Assembly: GCA_044236545.1 (NCBI GenBank)
Contig: JBIIGI010000002.1
Location: 1 to 64,000, forward strand
Reading direction: 5' to 3'
Length of the DNA: 64,000 nt
DNA from: UBA6821 sp044236545
GTDB taxonomy: Bacteria; Verrucomicrobiota; Verrucomicrobiia; Chthoniobacterales; UBA6821
Shown piece by piece: positions 51,002 to 60,413 of this stretch (the stretch's first letter is position 1; every line of letters begins with the position of its first letter). Under the pieces are notes generated by a model. It had not been told where the DNA came from, searched no databases, and worked only from the letters and a program-made list of their open reading frames with translations. Position numbers and translations under genes: made by a program.

Positions 51002-51847
51002 ATGTCCGTTCAAGCCACACCCACCATCCTTGACCGGATTCTTGCCGACGTGCGGGAGGAGGTTGCCGGGGCGAAGCGTCTCCGTTCCGAGTCCGATCTA
51101 CGCGGGATGATTGCCGATGCCCCGCCGGTGCGTCCCTTGCCTGGGGCCCTGGAGAAGAGCTTCGGGCTGATCGCGGAAATCAAGGGATGCTCCCCGAGCG
51201 TCGGTCCGATGCGTGCCGAAAATGTCGCGGAGGCACCCTTGGCCTATGAGGAGAGCGGTTCCGTGCGCGCCCTCTCGGTCCTCACCAACAGCCGTCACTT
51301 CGGCGGAAGCATGGAGCGGCTCCGCTCCATCCGCAATCAGGTCTCCAAGCCGGTGCTCCGGAAGGATTTCATCATCGGCGAGTACCAGATCCGTGAGGCG
51401 AGGGCCTTCGGTGCCGATGCGATCCTCCTCATGGCCAGTGTCCTTGATGCGGCCCGGCTCAAGGGATTCCATGAACTGGCCTTGGAACTCGGCATGGAGG
51501 CCCTCTTCGAGGTGCATGACGAGGCGGAGGTGGCGGCGCTTCCGAAAAGCGCGCGGATCGTCGGAATCAACAGCCGCCGATTCAAGGCCCCCGTCGGATC
51601 AGGGGGATTCGTGGGATCGACCGGATCCTCTGAGAAAGATTTCAGCATACGGCTCGACACCTTCGAACTCATCGACCGCCTTCCCGAGGGAACGATCCGG
51701 GTGGCCGAGAGCGGGCTGGATGCCGGCAATATCGCCTCGGTGGCCACCCGCTTCCATGCGGCCCTTGTCGGCACCTCCCTCCTGCGCGATCCTGACGGGA
51801 TCCGTGCGGGACTCTCCGCCTTCGAGGAGGCATTGGGAAGCCGCTAA
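51002..51847 (+). CDS. trpC: Indole-3-glycerol phosphate synthase
   Basis: 281 aa TIM-barrel enzyme of tryptophan synthesis. The N-terminal helix ILDRILADVREEVAGAK and the active-site segments AEIKGCSPSVG, RALSVLTNSRHFGGS, VLRKDFIIGEYQIREARAFGADAILLM, EVHDEAEV, GINSRRF and VAESGL are all present. The usual GINNR is GINSR, and an insert of about 20 residues precedes DTFELI. No other trp gene is in the window. Confidence 0.93.
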   Translation: MSVQATPTILDRILADVREEVAGAKRLRSESDLRGMIADAPPVRPLPGALEKSFGLIAEIKGCSPSVGPMRAENVAEAPLAYEESGSVRALSVLTNSRHFGGSMERLRSIRNQVSKPVLRKDFIIGEYQIREARAFGADAILLMASVLDAARLKGFHELALELGMEALFEVHDEAEVAALPKSARIVGINSRRFKAPVGSGGFVGSTGSSEKDFSIRLDTFELIDRLPEGTIRVAESGLDAGNIASVATRFHAALVGTSLLRDPDGIRAGLSAFEEALGSR

Positions 51848-51871
51848 GGAATTCCCTAATCCAGACCATCC

Positions 51872-52906
51872 ATGAACTCCGAAGATTTTTCCATCGACCC
51901 CGAGTCGCCCGACACCCCGTTCGATGTCTCGCTGCGACCCCCGATGTTCGAGGAGTTCTGCGGGCAACCGAAGACCATCGAGCGCCTGATGCTTCTTGTC
52001 GAGGCGGCCCGGCAGCGCGACGAACCACTCCAGCACATCCTGCTGAGCGGCCCTCCCGGCCTCGGCAAGACAACCCTCGCCTACATCCTGGGCAATGCCA
52101 TGGGAGCCGAGGTCCGCACCACGAGCGGCCCGACCATCGAGAAGGCCGGCGACCTTGCCGGGCTCCTCACCACGATGCCGCGCGGAGGCGTCCTCTTCAT
52201 CGACGAGATCCACCGGCTGCAGCCCGCGATCGAGGAGTACCTCTACCCGGCGATGGAGGATTTCCGCGTGGACATCATGATCGACCAGGGGCCCAATGCC
52301 CGCAGCGTCCGGCTCAACCTCGCCCGATTCACCCTGATCGGGGCGACCACCCGCGCCGGCATGATCAGCTCACCCTTGCGCTCACGTTTCGGGATGAACT
52401 GCCGTCTCGACTACTACGAGGCCGAGGAGCTTCGGAAAATCGTCCTTCGCACCGGCGGACTGCTCGAGATGCAGATCGATGACGAGGGGGCGCTCGAGGT
52501 GGCCCGTCGCTCCCGCGGCACGCCGCGAATCGCCAACAATCTCCTGCGCTGGGTTCGTGACTATGCCCAGGTCCGTGCCGGCGGCATCGTGAACAGGGAC
52601 TCCGCATCCAAGGCGCTCGAAATGCTCGACATCGATGCCGATGGCTTCGACGAGATGGACCAGAGGATCATCGAGGCGCTCATCCATAAATTCGGCGGCG
52701 GCCCCGTGGGTCTCAACTCGCTCGCAGTCGCCGTCGGCGAGGAGGCCGGCACGCTCGAGGATGTCCATGAGCCCTACCTCATCATGCAGGGGTATCTCTC
52801 GCGCACCCCGCAGGGCCGCGTCGCCATGCCCAAGGCCTACCAGAAGCTCGGCCTCCCCACGCCGAGAAACAAAGTCTCCGACTCACAGCCGGATCTGCTT
52901 TCCTGA
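51872..52906 (+). CDS. ruvB: Holliday junction branch migration ATPase
   Basis: 344 aa AAA+ motor that drives branch migration with RuvA. N-terminal RPPMFEEFCGQPKTIERL, Walker A GPPGLGKTTLAYI, Walker B LFIDEIHRL, sensor 1 LIGATTRAGM with SSPLRSRFG, arginine-finger region and the C-terminal winged helix (GRVAMPKAY). All motifs are intact and the length is standard. ruvA and ruvC are not in the window. Confidence 0.95.
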   Translation: MNSEDFSIDPESPDTPFDVSLRPPMFEEFCGQPKTIERLMLLVEAARQRDEPLQHILLSGPPGLGKTTLAYILGNAMGAEVRTTSGPTIEKAGDLAGLLTTMPRGGVLFIDEIHRLQPAIEEYLYPAMEDFRVDIMIDQGPNARSVRLNLARFTLIGATTRAGMISSPLRSRFGMNCRLDYYEAEELRKIVLRTGGLLEMQIDDEGALEVARRSRGTPRIANNLLRWVRDYAQVRAGGIVNRDSASKALEMLDIDADGFDEMDQRIIEALIHKFGGGPVGLNSLAVAVGEEAGTLEDVHEPYLIMQGYLSRTPQGRVAMPKAYQKLGLPTPRNKVSDSQPDLLS

Positions 52907-52998
52907 GGGATTAGGCCCTAGGACACTAGACTCTAGGGTCCTTAAATCGGCTATCTCCGCCCTAAAGCCTAAACCGCTAGAGACTAAACACCTCTTCG

Positions 52999-55125
52999 AT
53001 GAATTCCCTCACCACCACCTCCTCCCCCTACCTCCTGCAGCATGCCGAGAATCCCGTGGAGTGGTATCCCTGGGGTGAGGAGGCGTTCGCCCGGGCGCGT
53101 CGCGAGCGGAAGCCGATCTTTCTCTCGGTCGGCTATTCGACCTGCCACTGGTGCCATGTGATGGCCCATGAGTCCTTCGAGAGTCCGGAGATCGCGCGGG
53201 TGATGAACGCGCACTTCGTCAACGTGAAGGTCGATCGCGAGGAGCGTCCCGATGTCGACCGGCTCTACATGGCCTATGTGCAGGGCCTCACGGGAAGCGG
53301 CGGGTGGCCGATGAGCGTCTGGCTTACCCCGGAGTTGAAGCCCTTCTTCGGCGGCACCTACTTTCCTCCCGAGGACAGGCATGGCCGTGCAGGGTTCCCC
53401 TCGATCCTGCTGCAGATTGCCGGACTCTGGAGGGAGAGCCCGGAAAAGATCGAGGCGGAGGCGGCGCGTTCGCTTGCAGCCCTGCAGGAGAGCGCGAGAT
53501 CTGAGGTTTCCCGAAGCGCTCCCGGTGAGGGGCCGCTGAATCGTGCCACGGAGTATTTCCTGCGAACCTACGACGAGCAGTGGGGGGGATTCGGATCCGC
53601 TCCGAAGTTCCCCCGCCCCTCGGTTCTCTATTTCCTGTTTCGGGAAGCCTGCCGGGTACACGGCTCGGACAAAACGACGGGCGAGCGCTGTTTCCGCATG
53701 GTTCTCGAAACGTTGCAGCGCATGGCCTCCGGAGGAATCCATGATCACCTCGGAGGCGGGTTTCACCGCTACTCGGTGGACCGCTCCTGGCATGTGCCGC
53801 ATTTCGAGAAGATGCTCTACGATCAGGCACAGTTGGCCATCTCCTATCTGGAGACCTGGCAGATGTCGGGCGGGGAGGAGCAGGAGGCCATTATCCGGGA
53901 CATCCTCGATTATGTGCGGCGGGAGATGACGGCTCCGGAGGGAGGGTTTTATTCGGCCGAGGATGCCGACAGTCTGCTCAGGCACGGATCGAGCGAGCAT
54001 GCCGAGGGGGCTTTCTTTGTCTGGACCAAGGAGGAGATCGAGGAGGCGCTTGCGCCGGAAGCTGCGGCTCTCTTCTGCCGTCATTACGGGGTGCTTGCCG
54101 GAGGGAATGTCGATCCCTCGAGCGATCCGCATGGGGAACTCACGGGCAAGAACGTCCTGATGGAGCAGGCTTCCATCGAGGAAAGCGCCGCCGCAGTCGG
54201 CCTCTCCGAAGAGGCGGCGATCCGTTCACTGGAGCAATCCCGGCGGATCCTTGCGGAGATCCGTGAGAAGCGTCCGCATCCGCACCTCGACGACAAGATC
54301 CTCTGCGCTTGGAACGGGCTCATGATCTCGGCCTTTGCCCGGGTCGGCGCGGCCTTGGGCGATGAGGGTTATGTCGAAGCCGCCGTGAAGGCGGCGGATT
54401 TCATCAAGGGGCATCTCACCGATCCTGTATCAGGTGAACTGCGCCGCAGTTGGCGCGAGGGGAAGGTGCTTGAGACCGGATTTGCGGAGGATTACGCCTT
54501 CCTGATTCAGGGGCTCCTTGATCTCTACGAGGCGACTTTTTCGATCTACTGGCTGCAGTGGGCGGTCGATCTGCAGGGGGTCATGGATCGTCTATTCTGG
54601 GATGAGCGGGAGGGGGGCTATTTCAGCAGTGCCGAGGGGGATCCTCATCTCCTCGTGCGTCTCAAGGAAGACTACGACGGTGCGGAACCCTCGGCGAATT
54701 CCGTGGCGGCGCTCAATCTCCTGCGCTTCTCAAGAATGCTTGGCGATGAGGCCGCGGCTACGAAAGCGGAACGGATCTTTGCTCTCTCCGGCCGGACGCT
54801 CGACTCCATGCCGGCCGCGGTCCCGCAGTTGCTCGTCGCCCTGGGATCGAGCCTCTCTTCGGGGCGCCAGATCGTGATTGCAGGCGCACCCGGTGAGGCC
54901 GATACGCAGGCATTGATCGCATCTGCCCGGAAGGGATTCCATCCCGATCAGGTCATCCTGCTGGCGGATGGGGGAGAGGGGCAGGCCTGGCTGGCGGAGA
55001 GGGTTCCTTCCCTTGCCGGCATGAAACCCGTCGATGGGAAGGCGGCTCTCTACCGCTGCGAGAACTTCACCTGTTCGGCTCCGGTGACACTGTCGGAGGT
55101 GGAAAGTTCCGGAGTCTTGGGTTAA
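52999..55125 (+). CDS. YyaL-type thioredoxin-domain protein (DUF255 / spermatogenesis-associated 20)
   Basis: 708 aa, cytosolic. The N-terminal thioredoxin-like DUF255 has SSPYLLQHAENPVEWYPWGEEAFARARRERKPIFLSVGYSTCHWCHVM with active-site CHWC. A long alpha/alpha-toroid region (six-hairpin glycosidase-like) follows: HLGGGFHRYSVDRSWHVPHFEKMLYDQAQL and AWNGLMISAFARVG. The function of bacterial YyaL is unresolved. The 92 bp upstream carry the 11-mer CTAAACCGCTA. Confidence 0.92.
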   Translation: MNSLTTTSSPYLLQHAENPVEWYPWGEEAFARARRERKPIFLSVGYSTCHWCHVMAHESFESPEIARVMNAHFVNVKVDREERPDVDRLYMAYVQGLTGSGGWPMSVWLTPELKPFFGGTYFPPEDRHGRAGFPSILLQIAGLWRESPEKIEAEAARSLAALQESARSEVSRSAPGEGPLNRATEYFLRTYDEQWGGFGSAPKFPRPSVLYFLFREACRVHGSDKTTGERCFRMVLETLQRMASGGIHDHLGGGFHRYSVDRSWHVPHFEKMLYDQAQLAISYLETWQMSGGEEQEAIIRDILDYVRREMTAPEGGFYSAEDADSLLRHGSSEHAEGAFFVWTKEEIEEALAPEAAALFCRHYGVLAGGNVDPSSDPHGELTGKNVLMEQASIEESAAAVGLSEEAAIRSLEQSRRILAEIREKRPHPHLDDKILCAWNGLMISAFARVGAALGDEGYVEAAVKAADFIKGHLTDPVSGELRRSWREGKVLETGFAEDYAFLIQGLLDLYEATFSIYWLQWAVDLQGVMDRLFWDEREGGYFSSAEGDPHLLVRLKEDYDGAEPSANSVAALNLLRFSRMLGDEAAATKAERIFALSGRTLDSMPAAVPQLLVALGSSLSSGRQIVIAGAPGEADTQALIASARKGFHPDQVILLADGGEGQAWLAERVPSLAGMKPVDGKAALYRCENFTCSAPVTLSEVESSGVLG

Positions 55126-55174
55126 TTATATCAGCTCTCGACTCTCGTCCCTCGTCGCTCGACTTCCCGCATCC

Positions 55175-56572
55175 ATGTTCTCCACCCTTTCAGACAAGCT
55201 CCAGCAGACCTTCAAGAACCTCCGTGGTCATGGACGACTCTCCGAGTCGAACATCACCGATGCGCTGAGGGAGGTGCGCCTCGCCCTGCTCGACGCCGAC
55301 GTCCACTTCACCGTGGCCAAGGAGTTCATCGACAAGGTCAAGCAGCGAGCGCTGGGCGAGGAGGTACTCAAGAGCGTCACCCCAGGTCAGCAGATCGTCA
55401 AAATCTTCCAGGATGAGCTGACGGCACTCCTCGGCGGGGATGCCTCCCCGATCAATTTCGGCAAGCCAACCAGGATTCTTGTGGTCGGCCTCAACGGCGC
55501 CGGCAAGACCACCTCCTCGGCCAAGCTCGCCCGACTCCTCAAGAACCCCGGACTCTTCAGCACCCTCAAGGGAGAGACTCCACGCTCACCCCTGCTGGTC
55601 GCCCTCGATCTGGTGCGTCCAGCCGCCATCGACCAACTCGCCACCCTGGGTGAGCAGATCGAGGTGCCGGTCTTCCGTCCCGATCCCGCCGAGAAGGATG
55701 TCCTGGCTGCAGCCCGGAGAGCCCTCTCATGGTGCGAGACCCAGGGGGGCAATGTCGAGATTTACGACACCGCCGGCCGCCGAGAGATCGACGACTCGCT
55801 CGTCGGGGAACTCGTTCACCTCAAGGAACTGCTCCGCCCCCAGGAGATTCTCCTCGTCTGTGATGCCGCCACCGGTCAGCAGGCGGTCAGCGTCGCCGAG
55901 AAGTTCCATGCCGCCCTCGGCCTCACCGGCCTGATCCTGACGAAGCTCGACGGTGACGCCCGTGGTGGTGCCGCCCTCTCCCTCAGATCGGTGACCGGAC
56001 AGCCGATCAAATTCGCCGGCGTCGGCGAGAAGGTGGAGCAGTTCGAGCCGTTCCACCCCGAGAGGCTGGCCGGGCGGATCCTCGGGATGGGGGATATCGT
56101 CAGCTTTGTCGAGAAGGCGGCCGAGGCCGTCGAGATGGAGGAAATGGGCCGATTGGAGGCCAAAATGAAGAGCGCCTCCTTCGACCTGGAGGATTTCCTC
56201 AGCCAGTTGCGGATGATCAAGCGGATGGGCCCCCTAGAAAATCTGCTTGGCATGCTCCCCGGTGCCGCTAATCTCCCTAGTCCCGCAGTGAACGGAAAAG
56301 AACTGCAGCGGGTCGAGGCGATCATTCTATCCATGACGCCCGGCGAACGGAAGCGCCCCGAGATCCTCAACGCGCGCCGTCGCCAGCGAATCGCCCGCGG
56401 CAGTGGAAATTCAGTCACTGAGGTCAACAGCCTCCTCCTGAGGTTTGGTCAGATGAAAAAACTGGCCAAGAACACAGGAAAAATGAAAAAAATGATGTCA
56501 CGTTTCGCCTCCGGCGGAATGCCCGGCCTCGCCCCAAATAACTCCTTACCGACCCGACTCCCATGGCAGTAG
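55175..56572 (+). CDS. ffh: Signal recognition particle protein
   Basis: GTPase of the signal recognition particle, 465 aa. N-domain residues 1-90; G-domain P-loop GLNGAGKT at 105-112 (usually GLQGSGKT), DTAGRREID at 198-206, TKLDGDARGGAAL; M-domain from about 300 with the methionine-rich MKKLAKNTGKMKKMMSR. The M-domain tail is short. Its stop overlaps the rpsP start by 10 bp, a common SRP/ribosome gene arrangement. Confidence 0.95.
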   Translation: MFSTLSDKLQQTFKNLRGHGRLSESNITDALREVRLALLDADVHFTVAKEFIDKVKQRALGEEVLKSVTPGQQIVKIFQDELTALLGGDASPINFGKPTRILVVGLNGAGKTTSSAKLARLLKNPGLFSTLKGETPRSPLLVALDLVRPAAIDQLATLGEQIEVPVFRPDPAEKDVLAAARRALSWCETQGGNVEIYDTAGRREIDDSLVGELVHLKELLRPQEILLVCDAATGQQAVSVAEKFHAALGLTGLILTKLDGDARGGAALSLRSVTGQPIKFAGVGEKVEQFEPFHPERLAGRILGMGDIVSFVEKAAEAVEMEEMGRLEAKMKSASFDLEDFLSQLRMIKRMGPLENLLGMLPGAANLPSPAVNGKELQRVEAIILSMTPGERKRPEILNARRRQRIARGSGNSVTEVNSLLLRFGQMKKLAKNTGKMKKMMSRFASGGMPGLAPNNSLPTRLPWQ

Positions 56573-56820
56573 CAATCCGACTCCGCCGCGAAGGCGCCCG
56601 CAACCATCCTTTCTACCGCATCGCGGTGGCCGACCAGCGCAGCCCGCGTGACGGCAAGTTCATCGAGCTCATCGGTCACTACGACCCGAAGCAGGCCGGT
56701 GACAACCACAAGATCGACCTCGAGCGCGCCGAGTATTGGCTCAGCGTCGGAGCCCGTCCCTCCCAGACGGTGCAGAGCTTCATCACCAAGGCCAGAAAGG
56801 CCTCGGGTGCGGCAGCCTGA
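56563..56820 (+). CDS. rpsP: 30S ribosomal protein S16
   Basis: 85 aa. MAVAIRLRREGARNHPFYRIAVADQRSPRDGKFIELIGHYDP is the standard S16 start. Full length, no oddities. Lies between ffh and khpA, as in many bacteria. Confidence 0.98.
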   Translation: MAVAIRLRREGARNHPFYRIAVADQRSPRDGKFIELIGHYDPKQAGDNHKIDLERAEYWLSVGARPSQTVQSFITKARKASGAAA

Positions 56821-56830
56821 TTGATTTCCC

Positions 56831-57061
56831 ATGGACGAGTTCCTGCGCTACGTGGTGCAGCAACTCGTCGAAAACCCCGATGAGGTGGCGATCACCCATC
56901 GGCAGGACGGGGAGAAGACCACTTACCTTCTCTCCATGCGCCAGAGCGACGTCGGTCGCTTGATCGGCAAGGGTGGAGGCACGATCAAGGCCATCAGGGA
57001 TCTCCTCTCCGCCGCCGCTGAGAAGCACGGGAAGAAAGCGGGTTTGGAAATTTTGGAGTAG
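56831..57061 (+). CDS. khpA: KH-domain RNA-binding protein
   Basis: 76 aa. The KH motif GRLIGKGGGTIKAIRDLLSAAAEKHGKK with GKGG and the preceding YVVQQLVENPDEVAI match KhpA, an RNA chaperone-like protein that usually pairs with KhpB/Jag. The Jag gene lies convergent 42 bp downstream. Confidence 0.92.
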   Translation: MDEFLRYVVQQLVENPDEVAITHRQDGEKTTYLLSMRQSDVGRLIGKGGGTIKAIRDLLSAAAEKHGKKAGLEILE

Positions 57062-57103
57062 CGGAGGTGGGAAATTCCAAGCGGCTCGCGGAAGGCCCCT
57101 CCC

Positions 57104-57559
57104 TCATCCGCGCCTGCGGATCGTTATCCTCTTGATCTTATCCGTTCCCTCCGGGCTCTCGGTCGCAAGTTCCGCATCCTCACGGTAGGCGTTGTGGACA
57201 AGCCGGCGGTCGTAGGAATTGAGGGGTTCTGTCTCGATGGGGCGTCCATGCTCACGAACGGCCTCGGCAAGCATCCGGATGCGCTGGAGGAAGGCATCAT
57301 CGCGCATGCTCCGGTGATGCTCCACATCGACGATGACTCTGGGGAGAGGTTGGTCGCGAGGGGTCATGGAAAAGAGGATGCGGTTGACCAGAAGCTGAAG
57401 GCTCTCGAGTGTCTCGTCCCTTCGGCCTATAAGCCGACCGGGTTCAGCGGTCCTGATCTGAAGGACGAGATGACCGTCCCTTTCCTGCTCCTCGACCTCC
57501 ACGAAGAAACCGAGGTGTCCGAGGATGGTGTCCAGAATTTCGCGGGGGGTCTGGTTCAT
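57104..57559 (-). CDS. jag: Jag/KhpB-type KH-R3H RNA-binding protein
   Basis: 151 aa from this start. KH-like domain (TPREILDTILGHLGFFVEVEEQ, LIGRRDETLESLQLLVNRI) followed by an R3H domain (RDDAFLQRIRMLAEAV, EPLNSYDRRLVHNAY). Lacks the long N-terminal Jag_N extension seen in Firmicutes. An in-frame start at 57604 would overlap the yidC stop. Last gene of the rpmH-rnpA-yidD-yidC-jag set. Confidence 0.92.
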   Translation of the reverse strand: MNQTPREILDTILGHLGFFVEVEEQERDGHLVLQIRTAEPGRLIGRRDETLESLQLLVNRILFSMTPRDQPLPRVIVDVEHHRSMRDDAFLQRIRMLAEAVREHGRPIETEPLNSYDRRLVHNAYREDAELATESPEGTDKIKRITIRRRG

Positions 57560-57581
57560 CGCTCGCGGGGTGCTTGAATGT

Positions 57582-59363
57582 TCAGCGTTTCTTTCCGGAA
57601 CCACCGCCGTTCCTTCCCTTTGTCGGCGCGGCGACCTTTTCCAGGGTGGGAAGCGGCTGATTGCGGGTCAAGTAGAGTTGCACAATGGAAAAGATATTCT
57701 GCGTTGTCCAATAGAGGGCAAGTCCCGATGCATAATTATAGCAGAACGCCAGGAAGATCACCGGCATGAAGTACATCATGCGTTGCTGGACGGCGTCGCC
57801 GCTTTGTGGCGAGATCGCCATCTGCCAGAGCATGGTGCCCGCCATGATGATTGGCAGCAGGTTGATCGGGAATCCAAGGAAGTGTGCGATCGTGTCAGGC
57901 TGGGAAAGATCCTGGATCCAGAGGAAGTGGCTGTTGCGAAGCTCGATCGCGCTTCCGAGCATGGAGTAGAACCCGAAGAAGATCGGGATCTGGATGAGCA
58001 TCGGGAGGCAGCCTCCCAAGGGATTCACGCCGTACTGCTTGTAGAGCTTCATCAGCTCTTCGTTCATTTTGGTCGGATCATCCTTGTACTTCTCCCGGAG
58101 TTCAGTCATCCGCGGCGAAAGCAGTTGCATCCTCTTCATGGAGGAGGTCGCCTTGTTCTGGAGGGGCCAGAGGGCCGACTTGATCAGGATCGTGAGAACA
58201 ATGATGGAGGCGGCGTAGTTTCCAAGCACCCCCTTGAGCCCGTTCATCGCCCAGAGGAGGAACTCGGAGACGAGGTGGAACATGCCGAAGTTCATGACCT
58301 TCTGCTGGTCGTCACCGAGCTTCCCAAGGGCTGTGAAATCCTTGGGTCCGGCATAGATGGTATAGCGGCGCACGACGCTCTCCCCCGGGGCCAGGCTGAT
58401 CGGTCCGGTGCCGAGTCCACCCGAGATTCCGTGAATGGGCTGCCCCCCTTCCGTCGCGCCATTTTTTTCCGCATCGTAGCGGCGCGCCCAGACGCCGGAT
58501 CCCGGCTGGTCCTTCGGGGCGGTGATGATGGTGCAGAAATACTGGCTTGTGACGGAGGCCCACCTGATGCCTGATTCCGACTGGCTGTAGAGGTCGCGCC
58601 CCGGCCGCGTCTGGATGCCGATCAGAGGGATTGTGCCGGCCTCAAACCAGTTCACGTCGATGGAATTCATCTTTCCTTCACGAAACCAGTCGAAGCAGGT
58701 GTAGGTCGGCAGGTCACTCGTGTGGACGGGAGCCTGACCTCCCGCCGCAATGCTGTAGCCTGGGAGGGTAAGGGGGGAGGAGCCGGTATTGCGGAATGTC
58801 ACGTCCAGAGCGATGAGGTACTCCTCGGGAGAGGTTCCACCCTGAGGCAGGGAGAAGCTCTTGGTGATGGAGAGGCCACCCGGGGCGGAGAGTCGGAAGC
58901 ATGCGGATGCGCGTGACTTGTCAGCATCCATCGTGAAACCGGTGACCGGTGTGCCGTTCGCATCGCAGAGGGTTCCGATGGGGAGGGCCTGGTCATTCTT
59001 CAAAAGAAGGCTCTGTTGGTTGACTCCCAGATGGAGGAAGAGCGTCACCGTCTCGATGCCTCCCGTGTTGCCGGCGAAGAGATACTCCGCGCGACTGGTG
59101 TCGAGAGTCTCACGCTTGGTCGAGAGCGAGGGGATGGCCAGGGTGGCTGCGGTTGCCGGAGCAGGCGCCGGTACGTCTGCGGGAGAAGTCGCGGGCTTTG
59201 TCGGAGTTGAGGACTTGGAGGCCTCCACCTTTTGCTTGGCAATCCTTTGCTCCTCGGCCTGCCTCGCGATATAGGGGGCGTAGGTCTTGCTATAGTAATA
59301 CTGCCAACCGACAAGTCCTGCGACGGATAGGGCGATGGCGATCCAGGTGGTGCGGTCGAACAT
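57582..59363 (-). CDS. yidC: Membrane protein insertase
   Basis: 593 aa. N-terminal anchor (TTWIAIALSVAGLVGWQYY), a long periplasmic domain (about 45-355) of Gram-negative type, and the conserved insertase core: VLGNYAASIIVLTILIKSALWPLQNKATSSMKRMQLLSPRM, then YGVNPLGGCLPMLIQIPIFFGFYSML. The presence of the large P1 domain supports a Gram-negative envelope. It inserts inner-membrane proteins with or without SecYEG. Confidence 0.96.
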   Translation of the reverse strand: MFDRTTWIAIALSVAGLVGWQYYYSKTYAPYIARQAEEQRIAKQKVEASKSSTPTKPATSPADVPAPAPATAATLAIPSLSTKRETLDTSRAEYLFAGNTGGIETVTLFLHLGVNQQSLLLKNDQALPIGTLCDANGTPVTGFTMDADKSRASACFRLSAPGGLSITKSFSLPQGGTSPEEYLIALDVTFRNTGSSPLTLPGYSIAAGGQAPVHTSDLPTYTCFDWFREGKMNSIDVNWFEAGTIPLIGIQTRPGRDLYSQSESGIRWASVTSQYFCTIITAPKDQPGSGVWARRYDAEKNGATEGGQPIHGISGGLGTGPISLAPGESVVRRYTIYAGPKDFTALGKLGDDQQKVMNFGMFHLVSEFLLWAMNGLKGVLGNYAASIIVLTILIKSALWPLQNKATSSMKRMQLLSPRMTELREKYKDDPTKMNEELMKLYKQYGVNPLGGCLPMLIQIPIFFGFYSMLGSAIELRNSHFLWIQDLSQPDTIAHFLGFPINLLPIIMAGTMLWQMAISPQSGDAVQQRMMYFMPVIFLAFCYNYASGLALYWTTQNIFSIVQLYLTRNQPLPTLEKVAAPTKGRNGGGSGKKR

Positions 59364-59427
59364 AAGGAGAGTTTTTAAGGCTGAAGGCTGAAGTTTTGAA
59401 AGGTTGGAAAGTAACTTAAATCAGGTT

Positions 59428-59685
59428 TCAGATATCAAATTTCAGGTTTCTAGATTCCGGCACCGGATCAAGGCCGCCCTCATTCCATGGGTGGCACTTT
59501 GAGATGCGCAGGATCGAAAGTCGGAGGCCTGTCAGGGAGCCGTGGGTCCGGAGTGCCTCCAGCGCATAGGCAGAGCAACTCGGATGGAAGCGACATCCGC
59601 AACCGGTTCCGCCTGCCATCGCATGGAGCGTGGGGGAGATCATCCATCTGTAGAGATGGATCGGGATGCGAAGCAGGAAGGACAT
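59428..59685 (-). CDS. yidD: YidD, membrane protein insertion efficiency factor
   Basis: 85 aa. The family pattern IHLYRWMISPTLH (two residues of the usual LIRLYQ), then CRFHPSCSAYALEALRTHG and CHPWNEGGLDPVP is unmistakable. Helps insertion of YidC substrates. The 63 bp to yidC carry a T-rich string with repeated GCTGAAG words and CAGGTTTC repeats. Confidence 0.95.
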   Translation of the reverse strand: MSFLLRIPIHLYRWMISPTLHAMAGGTGCGCRFHPSCSAYALEALRTHGSLTGLRLSILRISKCHPWNEGGLDPVPESRNLKFDI

Positions 59686-59709
59686 AAGGATGCTTTTTTG
59701 AGAAGCAGT

Positions 59710-60051
59710 TCAGGAGTCGGCGAAAATAGAGAGACGCCTGCCAAGACGCAACCATTCCGAGAGGAATGCCTCCGAGCTTGCTGTGGCGGCGGATGGTTTG
59801 GCGGTGATCACAAGCCACAGACCGTTCTTCAACCGGGGGAGTTGGTGGCGGAAGATTTCCCTCAGGCGACGCTTCACCCTGTTCCTGACCACGGCGGGTC
59901 CTACGCGCCGGGAAACAACAACGGCACCCTGAGTTCCGTTTTCACCGGATTCCAGAACCCCCATCCTGAGGAAGGCCCCGTGAAAAGAAAGGCCCGCCGT
60001 CCGAACCCTCGAGTGCTGGTATCCCGAACGAAGCCGCGAAGAACGCGGCAA
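59710..60051 (-). CDS. rnpA: Ribonuclease P protein component
   Basis: 113 aa, TTG start. The N-terminus is divergent, but VVVSRRVGPAVVRNRVKRRLREIFRHQLP is the RNR signature of RnpA. It aids the RNase P RNA in 5' tRNA processing. It lies 7 bp after rpmH. The TTG is chosen because no ATG or GTG in frame occurs between the rpmH stop and the conserved core. Confidence 0.9.
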   Translation of the reverse strand: MPRSSRLRSGYQHSRVRTAGLSFHGAFLRMGVLESGENGTQGAVVVSRRVGPAVVRNRVKRRLREIFRHQLPRLKNGLWLVITAKPSAATASSEAFLSEWLRLGRRLSIFADS

Positions 60052-60058
60052 GTTCAGG

Positions 60059-60232
60059 CTAGGCTTGGGTGTGGCGTGCGTAATGGACTTCGACCCCCTT
60101 CGGCAGGAGACGCTTGCGTCCGCGTTGACGACGACGGCTCAAGATGGCGCGACCGCCTTTGGTCTGCATGCGGGCACGGAAGCCGAACTGGCGTTTGCGC
60201 GTGCGCTTGGAAGGTTGGTAGGTGCGCTTCAT
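60059..60232 (-). CDS. rpmH: 50S ribosomal protein L34
   Basis: 57 aa: MKRTYQPSKRTRKRQFGFRA, a core with RMQTKGGRAILSRRRQRGRK and a C-terminal extension after RLLPKG (about 10 residues longer than many L34). Small and easily missed. First gene of the rpmH-rnpA-yidD-yidC-jag set; the usual dnaA neighbour is not seen here. Confidence 0.96.
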   Translation of the reverse strand: MKRTYQPSKRTRKRQFGFRARMQTKGGRAILSRRRQRGRKRLLPKGVEVHYARHTQA

Positions 60233-60413
60233 GTCGTGATAAAGTCTTAAGGAATAGGGTCGGTGAGAATGTCCTGCGGAAGGTGGCGTGTCAATGGGGG
60301 ATTATGAAAAAATGAACACATTGCGAGTGGGCGCGAGGGTAATCCCCAAATTGCTTTCCTTGGATCACAATTTGCAGATTGCGAAGAGGCACGCTCGCGG
60401 GAAAAGTCTCCCG

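Noticed and set aside
60059..60413. Chromosome origin next to rpmH
   Set aside because: rpmH-rnpA often lies near oriC, but no dnaA gene and no cluster of DnaA-box-like words is visible here.
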